A DNA stretch of 43,495 bases from Blattamonas nauphoetae (Eukaryota; Preaxostyla; Oxymonadida), in assembly GCA_033064195.1 (NCBI GenBank), contig JARBJD010000482.1, positions 1-43,495 on the forward strand. The letters run 5' to 3'. Positions within the stretch are counted from its first letter, which is position 1, and every line of letters starts with the position of its first letter. Shown in pieces: positions 27,503-37,656 of this stretch. The position numbers and the translations under genes were made by a program. The notes under the pieces were generated by a model. It searched no databases. It was not told the DNA's origin and saw only the letters and a list, made by a program, of their open reading frames with translations.

Positions 27503-28096
27503 TCATGACCTATCATGGTACTTTCTCAAGTGAGGACGGTCTCCAAAATACAACCAATTATCCAAGCGAACGTAATACTCGTTCTTTGTTCGTAAATCGC
27601 GATATTTGAATGGCTCAAGTACCTTTGTGTATGTTCCAATGAGTTCACAATTCTCTTTTTTCAATTCATTTTCAACAAACGATTGTGTGTATCGTTTTCG
27701 TTTGTTCTGATGAGTTCTGAATCCTTTCATCCATTTTGATGGGATCACTATCCATTCGATTCCTTCATGTCGATATGTTACTGGGGTACTTGAATGAGTG
27801 TATTCTGAAACGAGTTCACAATTTTCGTTTTTCAATGATTCGAGAAACTTTTCTTTCGTACAACAATTGGATACTTGAATGAATCTCTGACGATTCGTAT
27901 GTGGTCTAGATCCTTTGACAAAACGCGGTAAGTACACTCGATAAATGTCATCTGGTTTATCTTCATGATAATATTCGAAAGTACTCGATGTGAGATATGT
28001 TGTTCCTTGTCGATTGAGAGTTGGTGGAACTTTCATCTTCAAATTTTCTTTGTCCAAAATTTCCTGTAGTTGATTTGGTGTTAATACGCAACTCAT
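27503..28096 (-). CDS. outer TIR gene, ENCEL-repeat protein (197 aa), right arm of A
   Basis: This is the copy of the outer TIR gene that looks whole. The product starts MSCVLTPNQLQEILDKENLK and shows three repeat-like units: LNRQGTTYLTSSTFEY...VKGSRPHTNRQR, then KNENCELVSEYTHSSTPVTYRHEGIEW..P..WMKGFRTHQNKRKR, then KKENCELIGTYTKVLEPFKYRDL...NWLYFGDRPHLRKY. Each unit ends in a RPH/THxNKR-type basic patch. The inner TIR gene has the last two unit types. The function is unknown; repeated basic units and placement at the tip suggest DNA binding. The ATG at 28,096 is set by the early-type box at 28,097-28,113. Confidence 0.75.
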   Translation of the reverse strand: MSCVLTPNQLQEILDKENLKMKVPPTLNRQGTTYLTSSTFEYYHEDKPDDIYRVYLPRFVKGSRPHTNRQRFIQVSNCCTKEKFLESLKNENCELVSEYTHSSTPVTYRHEGIEWIVIPSKWMKGFRTHQNKRKRYTQSFVENELKKENCELIGTYTKVLEPFKYRDLRTKNEYYVRLDNWLYFGDRPHLRKYHDRS

Positions 28097-28113
28097 TTTA
28101 TCCAAATTAAAAA
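28097..28113 (-). promoter_or_regulatory. early-type box TTTTTAATTTGGATAAA
   Basis: The box is flush with the ATG at 28,096 and identical to the box at 41,045-41,061 in copy B. Confidence 0.75.
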
Positions 28114-28289
28114 ATTGAATAAAAAAAGAAATCGAATTTGTTTTTGGAAAGTACTCAAAAAAAGCTTCAAAAAGGACACTTTTCAAGAGGTCATTTTTTG
28201 GCTATTATTTTCGAATTTAGGGCACTTTTTTGAGGTCATCGAAATGTCATAAATTCCTTTTAATACAAGATACAAAATTGGTCAATCGG

Positions 28290-28554
28290 CGTTGACTTTT
28301 AGTTTTGATTTCAAAGCCAATTTCAGATTGGTTCTCAAATCGCTTCTACCACTACTTAAAGAATCTTCGAATATGTGTTGAAGAGGGATTGTTTTGTTGC
28401 ATCTGCGATTTGATATCCGTAGCAGACAGTTGTTGCTTTGTCTTCCGGAATTGGATCCATTATTATCGATGATGACATTGTTGGTGATTGACGTTGGAAC
28501 TGAAGAAGAACTTGTGTGTTTTGTAAATTGACAACTTAGAATTGGTTGCATCAC
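28290..28554 (-). pseudogene. virion-gene remnants of copy B
   Basis: This short piece matches the start of the gene at 17,251 and a segment of capsid gene 2 (the YGYQI.DATKQSL region) of copy A. It is all that remains of the virion block in copy B. Confidence 0.7.
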
Positions 28555-28588
28555 TTTCTATAAAAATAAAAAATATATATTTATGTTT

Positions 28589-29539
28589 TTAATCACTCAT
28601 ATCTTTCTCCAAGTGTGCGAATCGAGCATATTCGGGCATATACATTGTTTGATATTGTCCTGTATCTCTTGTTCGATATGCTTCATTCGTCAGTTGATTC
28701 AAAATTGTTGATATTTCAACATTGTATTGACCAAGGAATTCACTCAAATACGTTGGATTTGTTGTCGTAATGTCAAGAAATTGTGGATTTACCAATTCTT
28801 TGAAATCTTTCCTGTTCTTGACTCTCTGACATTCTTCATTTGTGCTAACGAAGTTTTGAACATTATCTTCAAGCCATTTATCCCACATCTTTGATGCTAT
28901 TTTAGACTGAATTGAATTGAAAACCATATTATCCAATATTCCCTTGCTAACTTCAACTGGATTTTCTTTACTGGCACGATATACCTTCAACGTATCAGTC
29001 ATATAGTCACCGACAGCTTTCTTCATTATTGCATAAGGTTGTTGTGATCGTTGCTTTTGCTTGTCTCCATAGCTCACCTCATGATAGTTTCCTGGTAAAT
29101 CGTATGTTCCAGTCTTGAGGAAATTGTTGTGTGCAGCTTTGATTCTTCTTCCATGATCTTGACGAAATGATGAATATGGTTGTTGTCTTCGCATATCTGG
29201 TGTAGGATTCATTGAATAGTAAGTCTCGACTACAGGTCTGCTGTTGTATGGTGCAAGCATGAACCCATTCGCTGCAATCAGATCACCAGTTTCTTTGTCA
29301 TAAATCATTACATCAGGAACTTTACCATATTTTTCCATTTTGACTTCCCAATTTTGTCCAGTTCGTTCAGTATACTCTAATGCTGATGGAACACTACTGA
29401 GTGCAGAATTGAATTTGGTGCGAATGTCATCATCAGCATAGATTCTTTTCATTGCATCCATTGTCCCCTGCTCCTATCTCATTTTCGGTTTCTTTGGTTG
29501 TGCTTTTCTCTTTGCGGGAATGTATTGTATCTTCGACAT
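28589..29539 (-). pseudogene. conserved Polinton protein, copy B
   Basis: This is the counterpart of the MITE-interrupted gene at 15,716-17,207. Segments ADDDIRTKFNSALSS, VPDVMIYDKETGDLIAANG, PYNSRPVVETYYSMNPTPDMRR and LDNMVFNSIQSKIASKMW are shared. The C terminus (IDs such as YMPEYARFAHLEK) matches PGYYRFAQLD in copy A. The copy shows the site where copy A carries its MITE in the empty state. The protein family is not recognised. The upstream space is the divergent promoter shared with the ATPase. The locus has a break near its beginning. Confidence 0.7.
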
Positions 29540-29598
29540 TGTGTTTTCATACACAATAAAAAAACCAAAAGTATATTTTAATTAGAGTTAAATCATAA
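29540..29598. promoter_or_regulatory. divergent promoter, copy B
   Basis: A 59-bp AT-rich space between divergent starts, almost identical to 15,655-15,715, with the TTTTTATT box facing the minus-strand gene. Confidence 0.55.
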
Positions 29599-30555
29599 AT
29601 GAAAAGAACGAATTCCATTCTAAGGGCATCACCCGTATCTTCAACAACAAAATCTTTGGTTTCGCGGAGGGTGGAACCCTCTTCTCTTACAGCATACGTG
29701 AATGCAAAACTGAGTGAAGCATCTAGTAGGAATGTTTCTCATGAAGTTCAATCACAAATACATCCAGACCTAAATTTCAATCGCAATAGTGTGAATGTCC
29801 TCGTTGGAAACAGAGGAAGTGGGAAAACATTCAATACTCTTCGAGAAGTTGCCAAGCTCCAAAATGTTAATGTTAGGAATGAACTCTTTCACCTGTTGGT
29901 CTTCGTCACTGATAAGAACATTGATCCAACTTTCGATAAATTCAAACCAATACTGAACGTTCCATACGTGAAAGTGAAATATGATGAAGCTTTGCCGTTT
30001 CTGTTGGAACTTTCTGAATCAAAAGCTGCTTATGAAGAGATTATTGACAATCAATGGCAAGATAGAATCACTGATGAATGCAGGGATGATATCTTGAATG
30101 CTCTCTACATTGATGACTTCTCAGTGAAGAATCTCCAAACGATTATTCTCCTTGATGACTGTCGCAGAATTCTTGGTGATTGTAGAACATCCAAAAATAG
30201 AATGACAATGATGGACTTGTTATTGGAGAATCGACAACCGAAATTCACTTTCTTTCTGACGATGCATGAACTCTTCAGTTTGTCAGCAGATATGAAGTCA
30301 AACATTGATTCAATGTGGATCTTTGGAGGATTCAACAAAGAACGAATCAGCAGAGTCTATCCTCAACTGAATGCACCAACTGACATTCGACAGTTCTGGA
30401 ACATCTATCAACGAAAACAAAAATGTGAAGCAATCATTCTTCGAAACAATACAGATGGAGTTGCACTGACTGAGATCAGCAAAGATGGTTTAATTCGTAG
30501 TGTCCGATTGCTCTTGGATGAGACTGCCAATCGTGTCTGTCAATGTACGAATTGA
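29599..30555 (+). CDS. packaging ATPase, copy B (318 aa)
   Basis: This is the same FtsK/HerA-type packaging ATPase as at 14,773-15,654, with Walker A GNRGSGKT and Walker B TIILLDD, sensor segment FFLTMHELF and SNIDSMWIFGG. The two proteins are nearly identical over the domain; the N-terminal tail and the last residues differ. It is convergent with the coiled-coil gene, overlapping at the 3' ends. The frame is open. Confidence 0.85.
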   Translation: MKRTNSILRASPVSSTTKSLVSRRVEPSSLTAYVNAKLSEASSRNVSHEVQSQIHPDLNFNRNSVNVLVGNRGSGKTFNTLREVAKLQNVNVRNELFHLLVFVTDKNIDPTFDKFKPILNVPYVKVKYDEALPFLLELSESKAAYEEIIDNQWQDRITDECRDDILNALYIDDFSVKNLQTIILLDDCRRILGDCRTSKNRMTMMDLLLENRQPKFTFFLTMHELFSLSADMKSNIDSMWIFGGFNKERISRVYPQLNAPTDIRQFWNIYQRKQKCEAIILRNNTDGVALTEISKDGLIRSVRLLLDETANRVCQCTN

Positions 30556-30738
30556 TTCTTCAATGTCTGATAATCTTTGATCAATCGAGAATGAAGTGGA
30601 GTCACCTGTGTTGTCATGGTTTATTTTTCTAAGTGTAATCTCACCTCTTATTTTTGTTATTTTGTATCCGTCAATTCTGATCAACCGATTCAGTTTCTGG
30701 GTCGTATATTCGTTCAGTTCTTTTCTGTTCTTTTCCAA
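30490..30738 (-). pseudogene. coiled-coil protein, copy B
   Basis: Counterpart of 14,434-14,793, recognisable by EKNRKELNEYTTQKLNRLI, GYKITKIRGEI and the coiled-coil tail SIDQRLSDIEESIRTLTDTIGSLIQEQ. The region upstream to 30,905 is AT-rich with repeated TTCCAAAA/GTTCTAAAA words and shows no good counterpart of the N terminus, so the locus is incomplete. Confidence 0.6.
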
Positions 30739-30910
30739 AAACTTCTGAAAATCATAGATGTTTTCAAAACAGTTCTGTTTAGGATCAAACGGTTCTAAAA
30801 TCTTTAGATCTTAATCAAAATGTTCTAAAAACTTTGGATCTTTTCCAAAATGTAATAAACTGTTCCGAATCATTTTAAACCGAATAAAAATATTTGAAAC
30901 ACTTTTGAAA

Positions 30911-32833
30911 TTAAATGATATTAAATTCATCAATGAACTCTGGTGATAAATCATCGATGGAAGCAGCATGATACTTTGTGTGTTGAATTGGAACGTACAC
31001 TATTTTTGGTAGACACGTGAGCCCGTTCAGAAGTTTTGCCACCACATTTCCGTGTTTATATTCAATGAATTGTCCAACAAATTGAAACTGTCTTCGCTTC
31101 TTCTGAAACTTGGCAACAGTCTTGTCCAAATCAAGGTGGATCAGTAGAATGTTTCCTGATTTATATCGCCAAAGCAGTTGTGTTGACTGATGTCTCTGGA
31201 TGTTCTTCAATTGTTCTTCACAACTGGAGACATACAGTGCCTCTATCTCTCTATTATTTTGTGCTTGCTGTGGAGTGAACTTGTTCCAGTACGCTCGATG
31301 TGGTGTCATGTTGTAGTATTCCACCATCTGATTCATCAGTGAATGATTTGCCATCTGTGTCGCATTGTCCTGGAATCCATCTCTGATTGTTCTGATCACT
31401 CGATCGACAATTCTATTGTGATTTGTGAATGGTGAGCTTGTGAAATATGTACTCACCTTTTGTTTCTTGAAGTTAATTGATGCTTCTCCACTTGTCCACG
31501 CCGCTTCTCCGTCACTACGAATGTTGTTGATATGAATTCCACGATGATAAATCAGATCATTGATTGCAGTTTTGACTTTGCTCCATGATTTATCCAGTAC
31601 AGGAATAACTACAAGGTATTTGGTGTTGATGTTGATGGCAAACAGGTACATCTGCAGGACTGTTTTTGACGTTGGTGATTGGATAAAAACGAGATCAATT
31701 TCCCATGATCCGAACTTGGGAGAAAAGTATGGTCTGTCACACTTTTGTGGAACCTTTTTGTCTGATGTCTTCTGTGGATCTCCAGTGATGTCTTTGGACA
31801 TGAATTGCATTTTTGATCGAAATGGATACACAATTTTCTCTGTTGTTTTAGGAATCATTGGTGGATCAATTCTCATTCTGTCACCTCCTTTTTCTCTCTG
31901 GATTTTCCTCGGATGTGCAGCACTCCATCTATGATCATATTCCTCATACCAATCCTGAAATGATCTTCCTCCGAATGGTATTTGTTTTGTGTGAGTCAGA
32001 ATGAAGTCAAGATCTTCGTTCGCAATCTTTCTGTTTCTTGAGGCTCGAACAAAAGTGTCTCTGTTCATTTTATTTGCATCAAGAATGTGTGAGGTAATAA
32101 AGTGTTCCATCTGCTTTTGATTATTCATGATTGAGTTCTCAGCTTTGATCTGTTCATCTTCTGAGTCATTTCTCTGTTGATGATCAAACAATCCTTTCAT
32201 TCGTCCCAACTTATTGAGTACTTGCTGTGTCGTCGGTTCGTAGTGTCTGATCTCTCTCACAGGGTGTTTGGACGCAGTTGTTCTGATTGACATTGGTGGA
32301 TTGGGAATAATGACATCATCCTCCTCCTCTTCAAATCTCCTCTCCTTCATTGGATATTCATATTCAAACCCCATTGATTTCAAGTTTCTCATCTGTCCAA
32401 TTTTGATTGGAGATTCAGGTGATTCTATTGCTATTGGTCTTTGCACTGGAATTGGTATTGGTCTTGCCTCTGCAGGCCTTCGAATCCGTGGTGAAAAATT
32501 CACTCTCTGAGTCACCTCGTGATGATAAAATTGATATGCTTCGAATGCAAGTTTAGCAGTGCTATCCCGAATACGAACTCCTAGGAAGTTGCTAACAAAT
32601 TGTTGAACTACTCTTCTTCCATCAGGTAGTGATAATTCAGGAGATAAACCTCCATTGAACCAATCCTCGAAGTATGTTTCATCATTTCCATCAAATGGTC
32701 CATTAGAATCAGCGCCATGATAGACAGGTAAAACGTTAGTTAAAGTCCATTTCTTTTCGACAATTTCGTTTTTGGAATGCTGTGTGCACCGAAGAAGTCT
32801 ATTCACTAAAGCATTAATCTGTCGTGTGTTCAT
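30911..32833 (-). CDS. retroviral-type integrase, copy B (640 aa)
   Basis: Counterpart of 12,379-14,364, with the same core segments (SWEIDLVF, GEAAWTSGEAS, NRIVDRVIRTIRDGFQDN) and SH3-like tail. The acidic run in the N-terminal region is much shorter than in copy A (EEEEDD rather than a long D/E tract), showing microsatellite length change. The first 110 residues differ more than the rest. The frame is open. The gene ends the copy B replication and integration block, and its start lies 23 bases after the polymerase stop, as in copy A. Confidence 0.87.
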   Translation of the reverse strand: MNTRQINALVNRLLRCTQHSKNEIVEKKWTLTNVLPVYHGADSNGPFDGNDETYFEDWFNGGLSPELSLPDGRRVVQQFVSNFLGVRIRDSTAKLAFEAYQFYHHEVTQRVNFSPRIRRPAEARPIPIPVQRPIAIESPESPIKIGQMRNLKSMGFEYEYPMKERRFEEEEDDVIIPNPPMSIRTTASKHPVREIRHYEPTTQQVLNKLGRMKGLFDHQQRNDSEDEQIKAENSIMNNQKQMEHFITSHILDANKMNRDTFVRASRNRKIANEDLDFILTHTKQIPFGGRSFQDWYEEYDHRWSAAHPRKIQREKGGDRMRIDPPMIPKTTEKIVYPFRSKMQFMSKDITGDPQKTSDKKVPQKCDRPYFSPKFGSWEIDLVFIQSPTSKTVLQMYLFAININTKYLVVIPVLDKSWSKVKTAINDLIYHRGIHINNIRSDGEAAWTSGEASINFKKQKVSTYFTSSPFTNHNRIVDRVIRTIRDGFQDNATQMANHSLMNQMVEYYNMTPHRAYWNKFTPQQAQNNREIEALYVSSCEEQLKNIQRHQSTQLLWRYKSGNILLIHLDLDKTVAKFQKKRRQFQFVGQFIEYKHGNVVAKLLNGLTCLPKIVYVPIQHTKYHAASIDDLSPEFIDEFNII

Positions 32834-32856
32834 TTATACAAAAATAAAGTTTGTGT

Positions 32857-35800
32857 TTATTCTATAATATAATCAGTTGCTTTCAGTCCATGAATGAATG
32901 GAGGACACGATTCATTTTCAAGTACGATTGCCTTCAGATGAATTCCACTGAGACTGAGTTTCTGTTGTTGTATTTTCGCTATCTCAAATCCATTTGTATT
33001 CTCTTCGCTCACGATTCTTCTTGTCTGGAAGTTCAATGTGGTTGTCACAGTTTTCTCTCCATTTAGACACTTCATATAATCGTCACTTGTGATATTTGTT
33101 TTCTTTAGAGACACTCCCTTGATCTTGCATTTCTCATCGAGCGAGTAACACTTTGGAGCTAGACAGATCATCTGTTCACCTTCCTTTTCAATTGCTAATC
33201 CCAACAGCTTCTTCTCATCGTCAACTCCTTTTTCAGGATTGGGAAACCATTCATATTTGTGAGCATCATAGAATTCTTTGTCAGCAATCACGTGTTCAAA
33301 TTGTTGATGGATTCCAGCATTCGGATCTCCACTAATTGCCCAATATGCAGAGTCTGTGTCTCCCTCACAGAAGTGAATCTTGTTCATGTCTAGACATTTG
33401 TACATGAAGTTGTAGATGAAATTTAGATACCAGAACTTGGCATTGTCGAGTGTGAATACTGCTTCTTGCAGACAAGTTTTACACGATGCTTTCTCTCTGT
33501 CTTCAATCACGATGTAGTTGTCCTCATTGATCTCTCTTGTTGCTACAAATCCTTTCATCATTTGCTTCAAGTATGTTCTCTTCTCATTGCAGATTGTGAT
33601 TGAGTTGTACTTCTCAGTGTTCATTCCATCATATCCGTAACTTCCATTGAGGTTCGTCTTACAGAATTGTTCTTTTCCTTTGTTTCCAACCTTCATTGCT
33701 TCTATTCTATCATTCATGAATGAGGTCACAAATGGTTCGAATCCAGCATGTCTCGAGAATACCATTACAGTCTTAATGTCGTCGACAATGAAGTGACAGT
33801 AGTCGATGAGGAACCACAGATAGTATGTCGAAAAGAACATATACTGATCGTGTGTGCTCAAGAGTTGGGTCAGCTTTCTTTGTTTGTCATCAGTCTTCAA
33901 TCCATGCTTCTTCATCAGTGAATATGTCTTCTCTCCAATGTTCTCTTCTGTTGTATTGACCACAATGTTTCTGAAGATTGGTGGGAAGTTAATGAAATCA
34001 TTAATGTACTTCTCGTCGATGTGTCCTTTCAGTTCTGCAACGAACAATGTCTTCTGATTCTTGTCATCAATAATCTTTCGACATTCTTTATCTCCTGTTG
34101 CTGTGTACAAACATCTTCCTGGCATGTACATTCTGTGATTAGTGTATGGATTGTTTTTGTTCTTGATTGAGGAGAAAGCACTTGGGTAGAGGGAATTAAA
34201 GTCAACACCACAGACGTGAGTCATTTTATGTTCTGTATCTTTTGAGATAACTCTTCCGTCTTCATAAGTGAAGTGATTGATTGGAGTCACGTCTTTGATG
34301 TTCTGTCGATGTTGAACATTCGATAATCCACCAGTCACTGCTGCTCTCAGTTTGTGATAGGTTTGCTCATGTGTCAGAGTCATAGGTAATGATTTCCAGA
34401 TGCAATACTTCTTAAGTTGAATTCTCAATCGAGTGAGATGTTCATCTTTGTCTGACTTGTATGTGTTGCAGTAATCACAGCAGATCTTCACGTTCTCTTT
34501 AGAATGTCCTTTCGAATTGTCGATTCGATCCAACGTTGGTCGTACTGCTTGTGTGAAGTGACACTTGCATATATAGCACACTCTCTTGCACTGTTGAACA
34601 AACCAGTCGTAATCCGCTTCAGTGACATTTTTGTCAGTACTGCGATGAGCTTTCTGGTCTTGATAGATGTACGATGCAACTTTGTACTTCCAGTATTGCT
34701 TGGTGATTTTTATTTCTCCAGATTGATCCACTCCATTGAAATCATCGTCGATATCAAAGTCTTTGTAGGCACACGCATATTTGATTGCAGAAGCGTTGGC
34801 TGACAATGAGAGATTGTGCAACATATCCACTTTGTATTGGAAGTTCAGATCAATCAGATTGTCCAGAGGTGCAATCATACATTCGACATCTCTGATGTTG
34901 TAGAATTTCAGATATTCCCAACGGTTCTTGAATCCTTGTTTGTTCCAATCATCAAGGTACATTTGGTAGTCACTGTCGGACATTTCACTGTTGTTCAGAC
35001 TCGAATAGAATTCATATTTGGAGAATGGTTCTTGTTTGCTCAGCACTGTATCGTAGTCTGATGAGTCGAATGATTCGTAAGCAAAGAATGATTTCTGGAG
35101 TGTAGTGTTTCCTCCGAAAGCTTTGACTGCATTATCCAAAGTCATTGGTCCGGTATACGACATCATGTCAATAAAGCGAAGAACCTGTTGTGTCTTCTCA
35201 TGTCGGATCAGTACTTGTTTGTACTTCGTTGTGGATCCAAGGAAGCTCACCACTTTCCAATCCTTGTCGACGAGATCTCGGAAGATGAGATTGATGTCGA
35301 ATCTGGAGCTATTGAATCCAATCACACTGACTTCATTTTGTGAGGGTATTTCCAGGTCTTCGTAGTAGTTGTCATCTCGTACTGTCTCAGCATATCTGAA
35401 GAGTTCTCTGATCCATTGCTTCACAAAGTCCTTTCCATCTCGAAGATCAAAGTAGATTGACTTCACACCTGATTTTGTTTTGATTGCAGATGCAACGGAG
35501 AGAGGCTTCAAGTGTGAGATCAGTTGTGTGTTGTCATCAGAGAATAAATTGTCAAGAATGAGATCTTCCATGGTTTCGAAATCGTATGTGATGTAGTATT
35601 GTGTTGGTTTGAATTCGTCTTGTCTTTTGTGTGCCATCAGAAATTCAAATGTTCGATTGTTGAGAATATGTGGAACGTATGGTCTTGGTGTCTTGTCAAG
35701 TGAGATCTTCTTCACATGTTTTCCATCAAGTTCTTTGCACTCTCTGAGATGCTTCTCAAAATCTCTGCTGTAGTTTTTATTCTTCACTTGGAATCCTCTA

Positions 35801-37225
35801 GACTGACAATATGGACAGAGTTTGTATCCAGTGATTTTCTCAGGATCCACAATAAACATCACATGGACGAGAGTTGCCGTCAGTGGAATCATCAGAATGG
35901 GAAGAACTCTTGCATCATCATTGTCGTTGATGTACGATTGACTGAGGAAGTATCGTTTCTTGTCTTCGTCGTATTCATAAATGTGAACTGTGATGTTGAA
36001 TTGAATCATCGCTTTCTCAATGTCACATGCAATATCAAATCCAGGATAATTCTGAAGATGTGGGGTCAATTGTCGAGATTGGAGATGAGTGAGATTCATC
36101 CATTGTGCGAACAATCTGTAGGCTTCACTGTTCCTCATATTGATAGATATTTTCTTGCCTTGAACTTCAGGAAGTGTGAGGAATGATAGCGCTTGAAAGA
36201 AGCAGATATTGTACTCAGAATCGATGTATCGAACATTCCTCGTTTTGATGTGTTCAGTGAGAATTGCATTGGCTTTTCCTGCATCTGGAAATCGATAGAC
36301 TCAACCAGAATGGAGTGGAATGCAATGTACATTGTCTTCGTATCCATCAGTGTTCTCTCTTCTGATTCTTTTGATCAGATTGATTGCATATTTTGAATAC
36401 TCATTGATGTCGCCTGAACTTCTGATCACAGTTGGGAATCTCTTCGATGTATTCTCCAATTCTGGTCTGAAGTCATTGTAAGTTGTCTCATCTTTGTCTT
36501 TTCTCTCGATGATCTTTCCAAAGTCAATACTAATCTTGAATGGATGATCTTTCTCCTTGTCGAACACTGCTTTAGTGAAGGTTGTGATTTCCTCGACATT
36601 CTTCAGATGATTGTGGAAGTACAACTGATATGGTTTCCATTGTCTTCAACCTTCTCGACCTCATTCTTTTGAACTTCCTTCGTGCATCCATGAGACAAGA
36701 ATTGAATGCTGCTTTGTCTCGTGGTTCAGCTAATAATATGCATTCTTCAAATCCCTCAAATGTCTGCACTTCTCTCTTTTCCATTTGTTCATTTTTCTTC
36801 TGAATGATTAACAGATTCTTCATCCAATGATCCATCAGCTTCTCTTCAATTGATTTCAGTTTCCACGTCATTTTGAACACTTGCTTTTTCAGTTCATCTT
36901 TGTTCACTCTTGGATTTTCTTTCATGATTTGCATTCTTGCTTTGCTGTCTTCTTCATTCATCATTGCATTGTTGTTGTGCTCTTCCAGTTTGTGAATAAA
37001 ATCATCAATCTGATAGTTGGTAATATTCCTTATCTCTCCTTCAAAATGGAGATCTGGATTCTTGAGCATTGACAGGAGATATGCACGATGATGTTGGTAG
37101 TTTCTAATGTTTGGATTATATGTTCGATCATAGCCATGTTCATCCTTGAATTCAAAGGTGGTGTTTGGAAATAGTGCTCTTATTTTCGTGATGCTGTCTG
37201 TGACAAATTTCAGTGTCGCCGCCAT
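32857..37225 (-). pseudogene. protein-primed DNA polymerase B locus, copy B
   Basis: Counterpart of 7,936-12,355. Within the long polymerase frame (32,857-36,138, 1,093 residues) motifs lie at: zinc-finger-like C..C about 108-134; exonuclease DFET at 187, FNSSRFD at 275-281 and FYNIRD at 412-417; HNH-like module 521-558 (C521, C524, LDRIDN, H545, N549, C554, C557); palm DFNSLYPS at 646-653, KTNLNGSYG at 827-835, DTDS at 927-930. An N-terminal segment with FNICFFQAL lies upstream. The locus is broken, with about three breaks, in its N-terminal half. The large frame makes this the better copy for domain work. Confidence 0.9.
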
Positions 37226-37242
37226 TTACTACAAATTAAAAA
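37226..37242 (-). promoter_or_regulatory. early-type box before the polymerase locus, copy B
   Basis: TTTTTAATTTGTAGTAA on the minus strand, flush with the ATG at 37,225 and identical to 7,919-7,935. Confidence 0.75.
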
Positions 37243-37266
37243 TCCGAAAATAAAAAAGTTGAGCGT

Positions 37267-37656
37267 TTATTTCTGTTTTCTCTGATGGGGCTTTATCGTT
37301 GCCTTTAGCCAGGAATCAAGTCTAATTCTGAACACTTCACTTCCGCCAATCTCTCGATATGTGAATGGAACCAGAACTTTGGTGTACTCACCGACGAGCT
37401 CACAATTATATTTCTTCAGTTCATTTTCGACGAATGATTGAGTGCAGTGCCGACGTTTTGCTATGTGTGGTCGGTTTCCTTGATTCCACAACTTTGGTTT
37501 TATTCTCCATTCAACTCCCTCATGAACATACGTCACCGGCACATTATTTCTGACATACTCAGAGACTAGCGAACAGTTCTCTTCTTTCATTGATTCAATT
37601 AATGCTTGTTCTGAACATACTCGACGTCTTTCGTTGTACATTTCAGTTGGATTCAT
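37267..37656 (-). CDS. inner TIR gene, two-repeat ENCEL protein, copy B (129 aa)
   Basis: Same length and layout as the gene at 7,503-7,892: head MNPTEMYNERRR, repeat 1 EENCSLVSEY..., repeat 2 KYNCELVGEYTKVLVPF, tail PHQRKQK. About nine in ten residues are shared by eye. It is open throughout, which together with the open copy in A suggests it was kept under selection until recently. It lies 41 bp ahead of the polymerase locus and shares its box type. Confidence 0.75.
   Translation of the reverse strand: MNPTEMYNERRRVCSEQALIESMKEENCSLVSEYVRNNVPVTYVHEGVEWRIKPKLWNQGNRPHIAKRRHCTQSFVENELKKYNCELVGEYTKVLVPFTYREIGGSEVFRIRLDSWLKATIKPHQRKQK

Larger units (their letters stand above)
4150..28289 (+). 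mobile_element. Polinton/Maverick copy A
   Basis: A large self-synthesising DNA transposon of the Polinton (Maverick) class, about 22 kb without its insertions. Diagnostic parts are protein-primed family B DNA polymerase, a retroviral-type integrase, a packaging ATPase, two capsid paralogues, and long inverted arms (left about 4,195-7,641, right 23,632-28,289). The right tip ends GGTCAATCGG, matching the tip of copy B at 41,222-41,231. The left tip is not recognisable, so the edge against the DIRS fossil is approximate. The virion half looks whole. The polymerase locus has about half a dozen breaks, and the copy carries a MITE and a Fot/pogo insertion. The two arms differ clearly in the outer gene, so this is not a fresh insertion. 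Confidence 0.9.
23632..28289. repeat. right terminal inverted repeat of copy A
   Basis: This is the inverted counterpart of 4,195-7,641. After removal of the 2-kb Fot/pogo insertion it is about 2.6 kb, shorter than the left arm. It contains a partial inner gene, spacer, the conserved block at 26,549-26,566, and an outer gene that looks whole (27,503-28,096), and ends GGTCAATCGG at 28,280-28,289. Beyond that point the sequence belongs to copy B. Confidence 0.8.

Noticed and set aside
4150-28289. Virophage or integrated large DNA virus
   Set aside because: Polymerase, integrase, ATPase and capsid genes overlap with virophages, but the size, long inverted arms with genes inside and two copies fit Polintons better. 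The boundary between these groups is not sharp.
34390-34600. Intein or homing-endonuclease insertion in the polymerase
   Set aside because: No splice-junction residues are visible, and the HNH-like module is present in both copies with smooth flanks.
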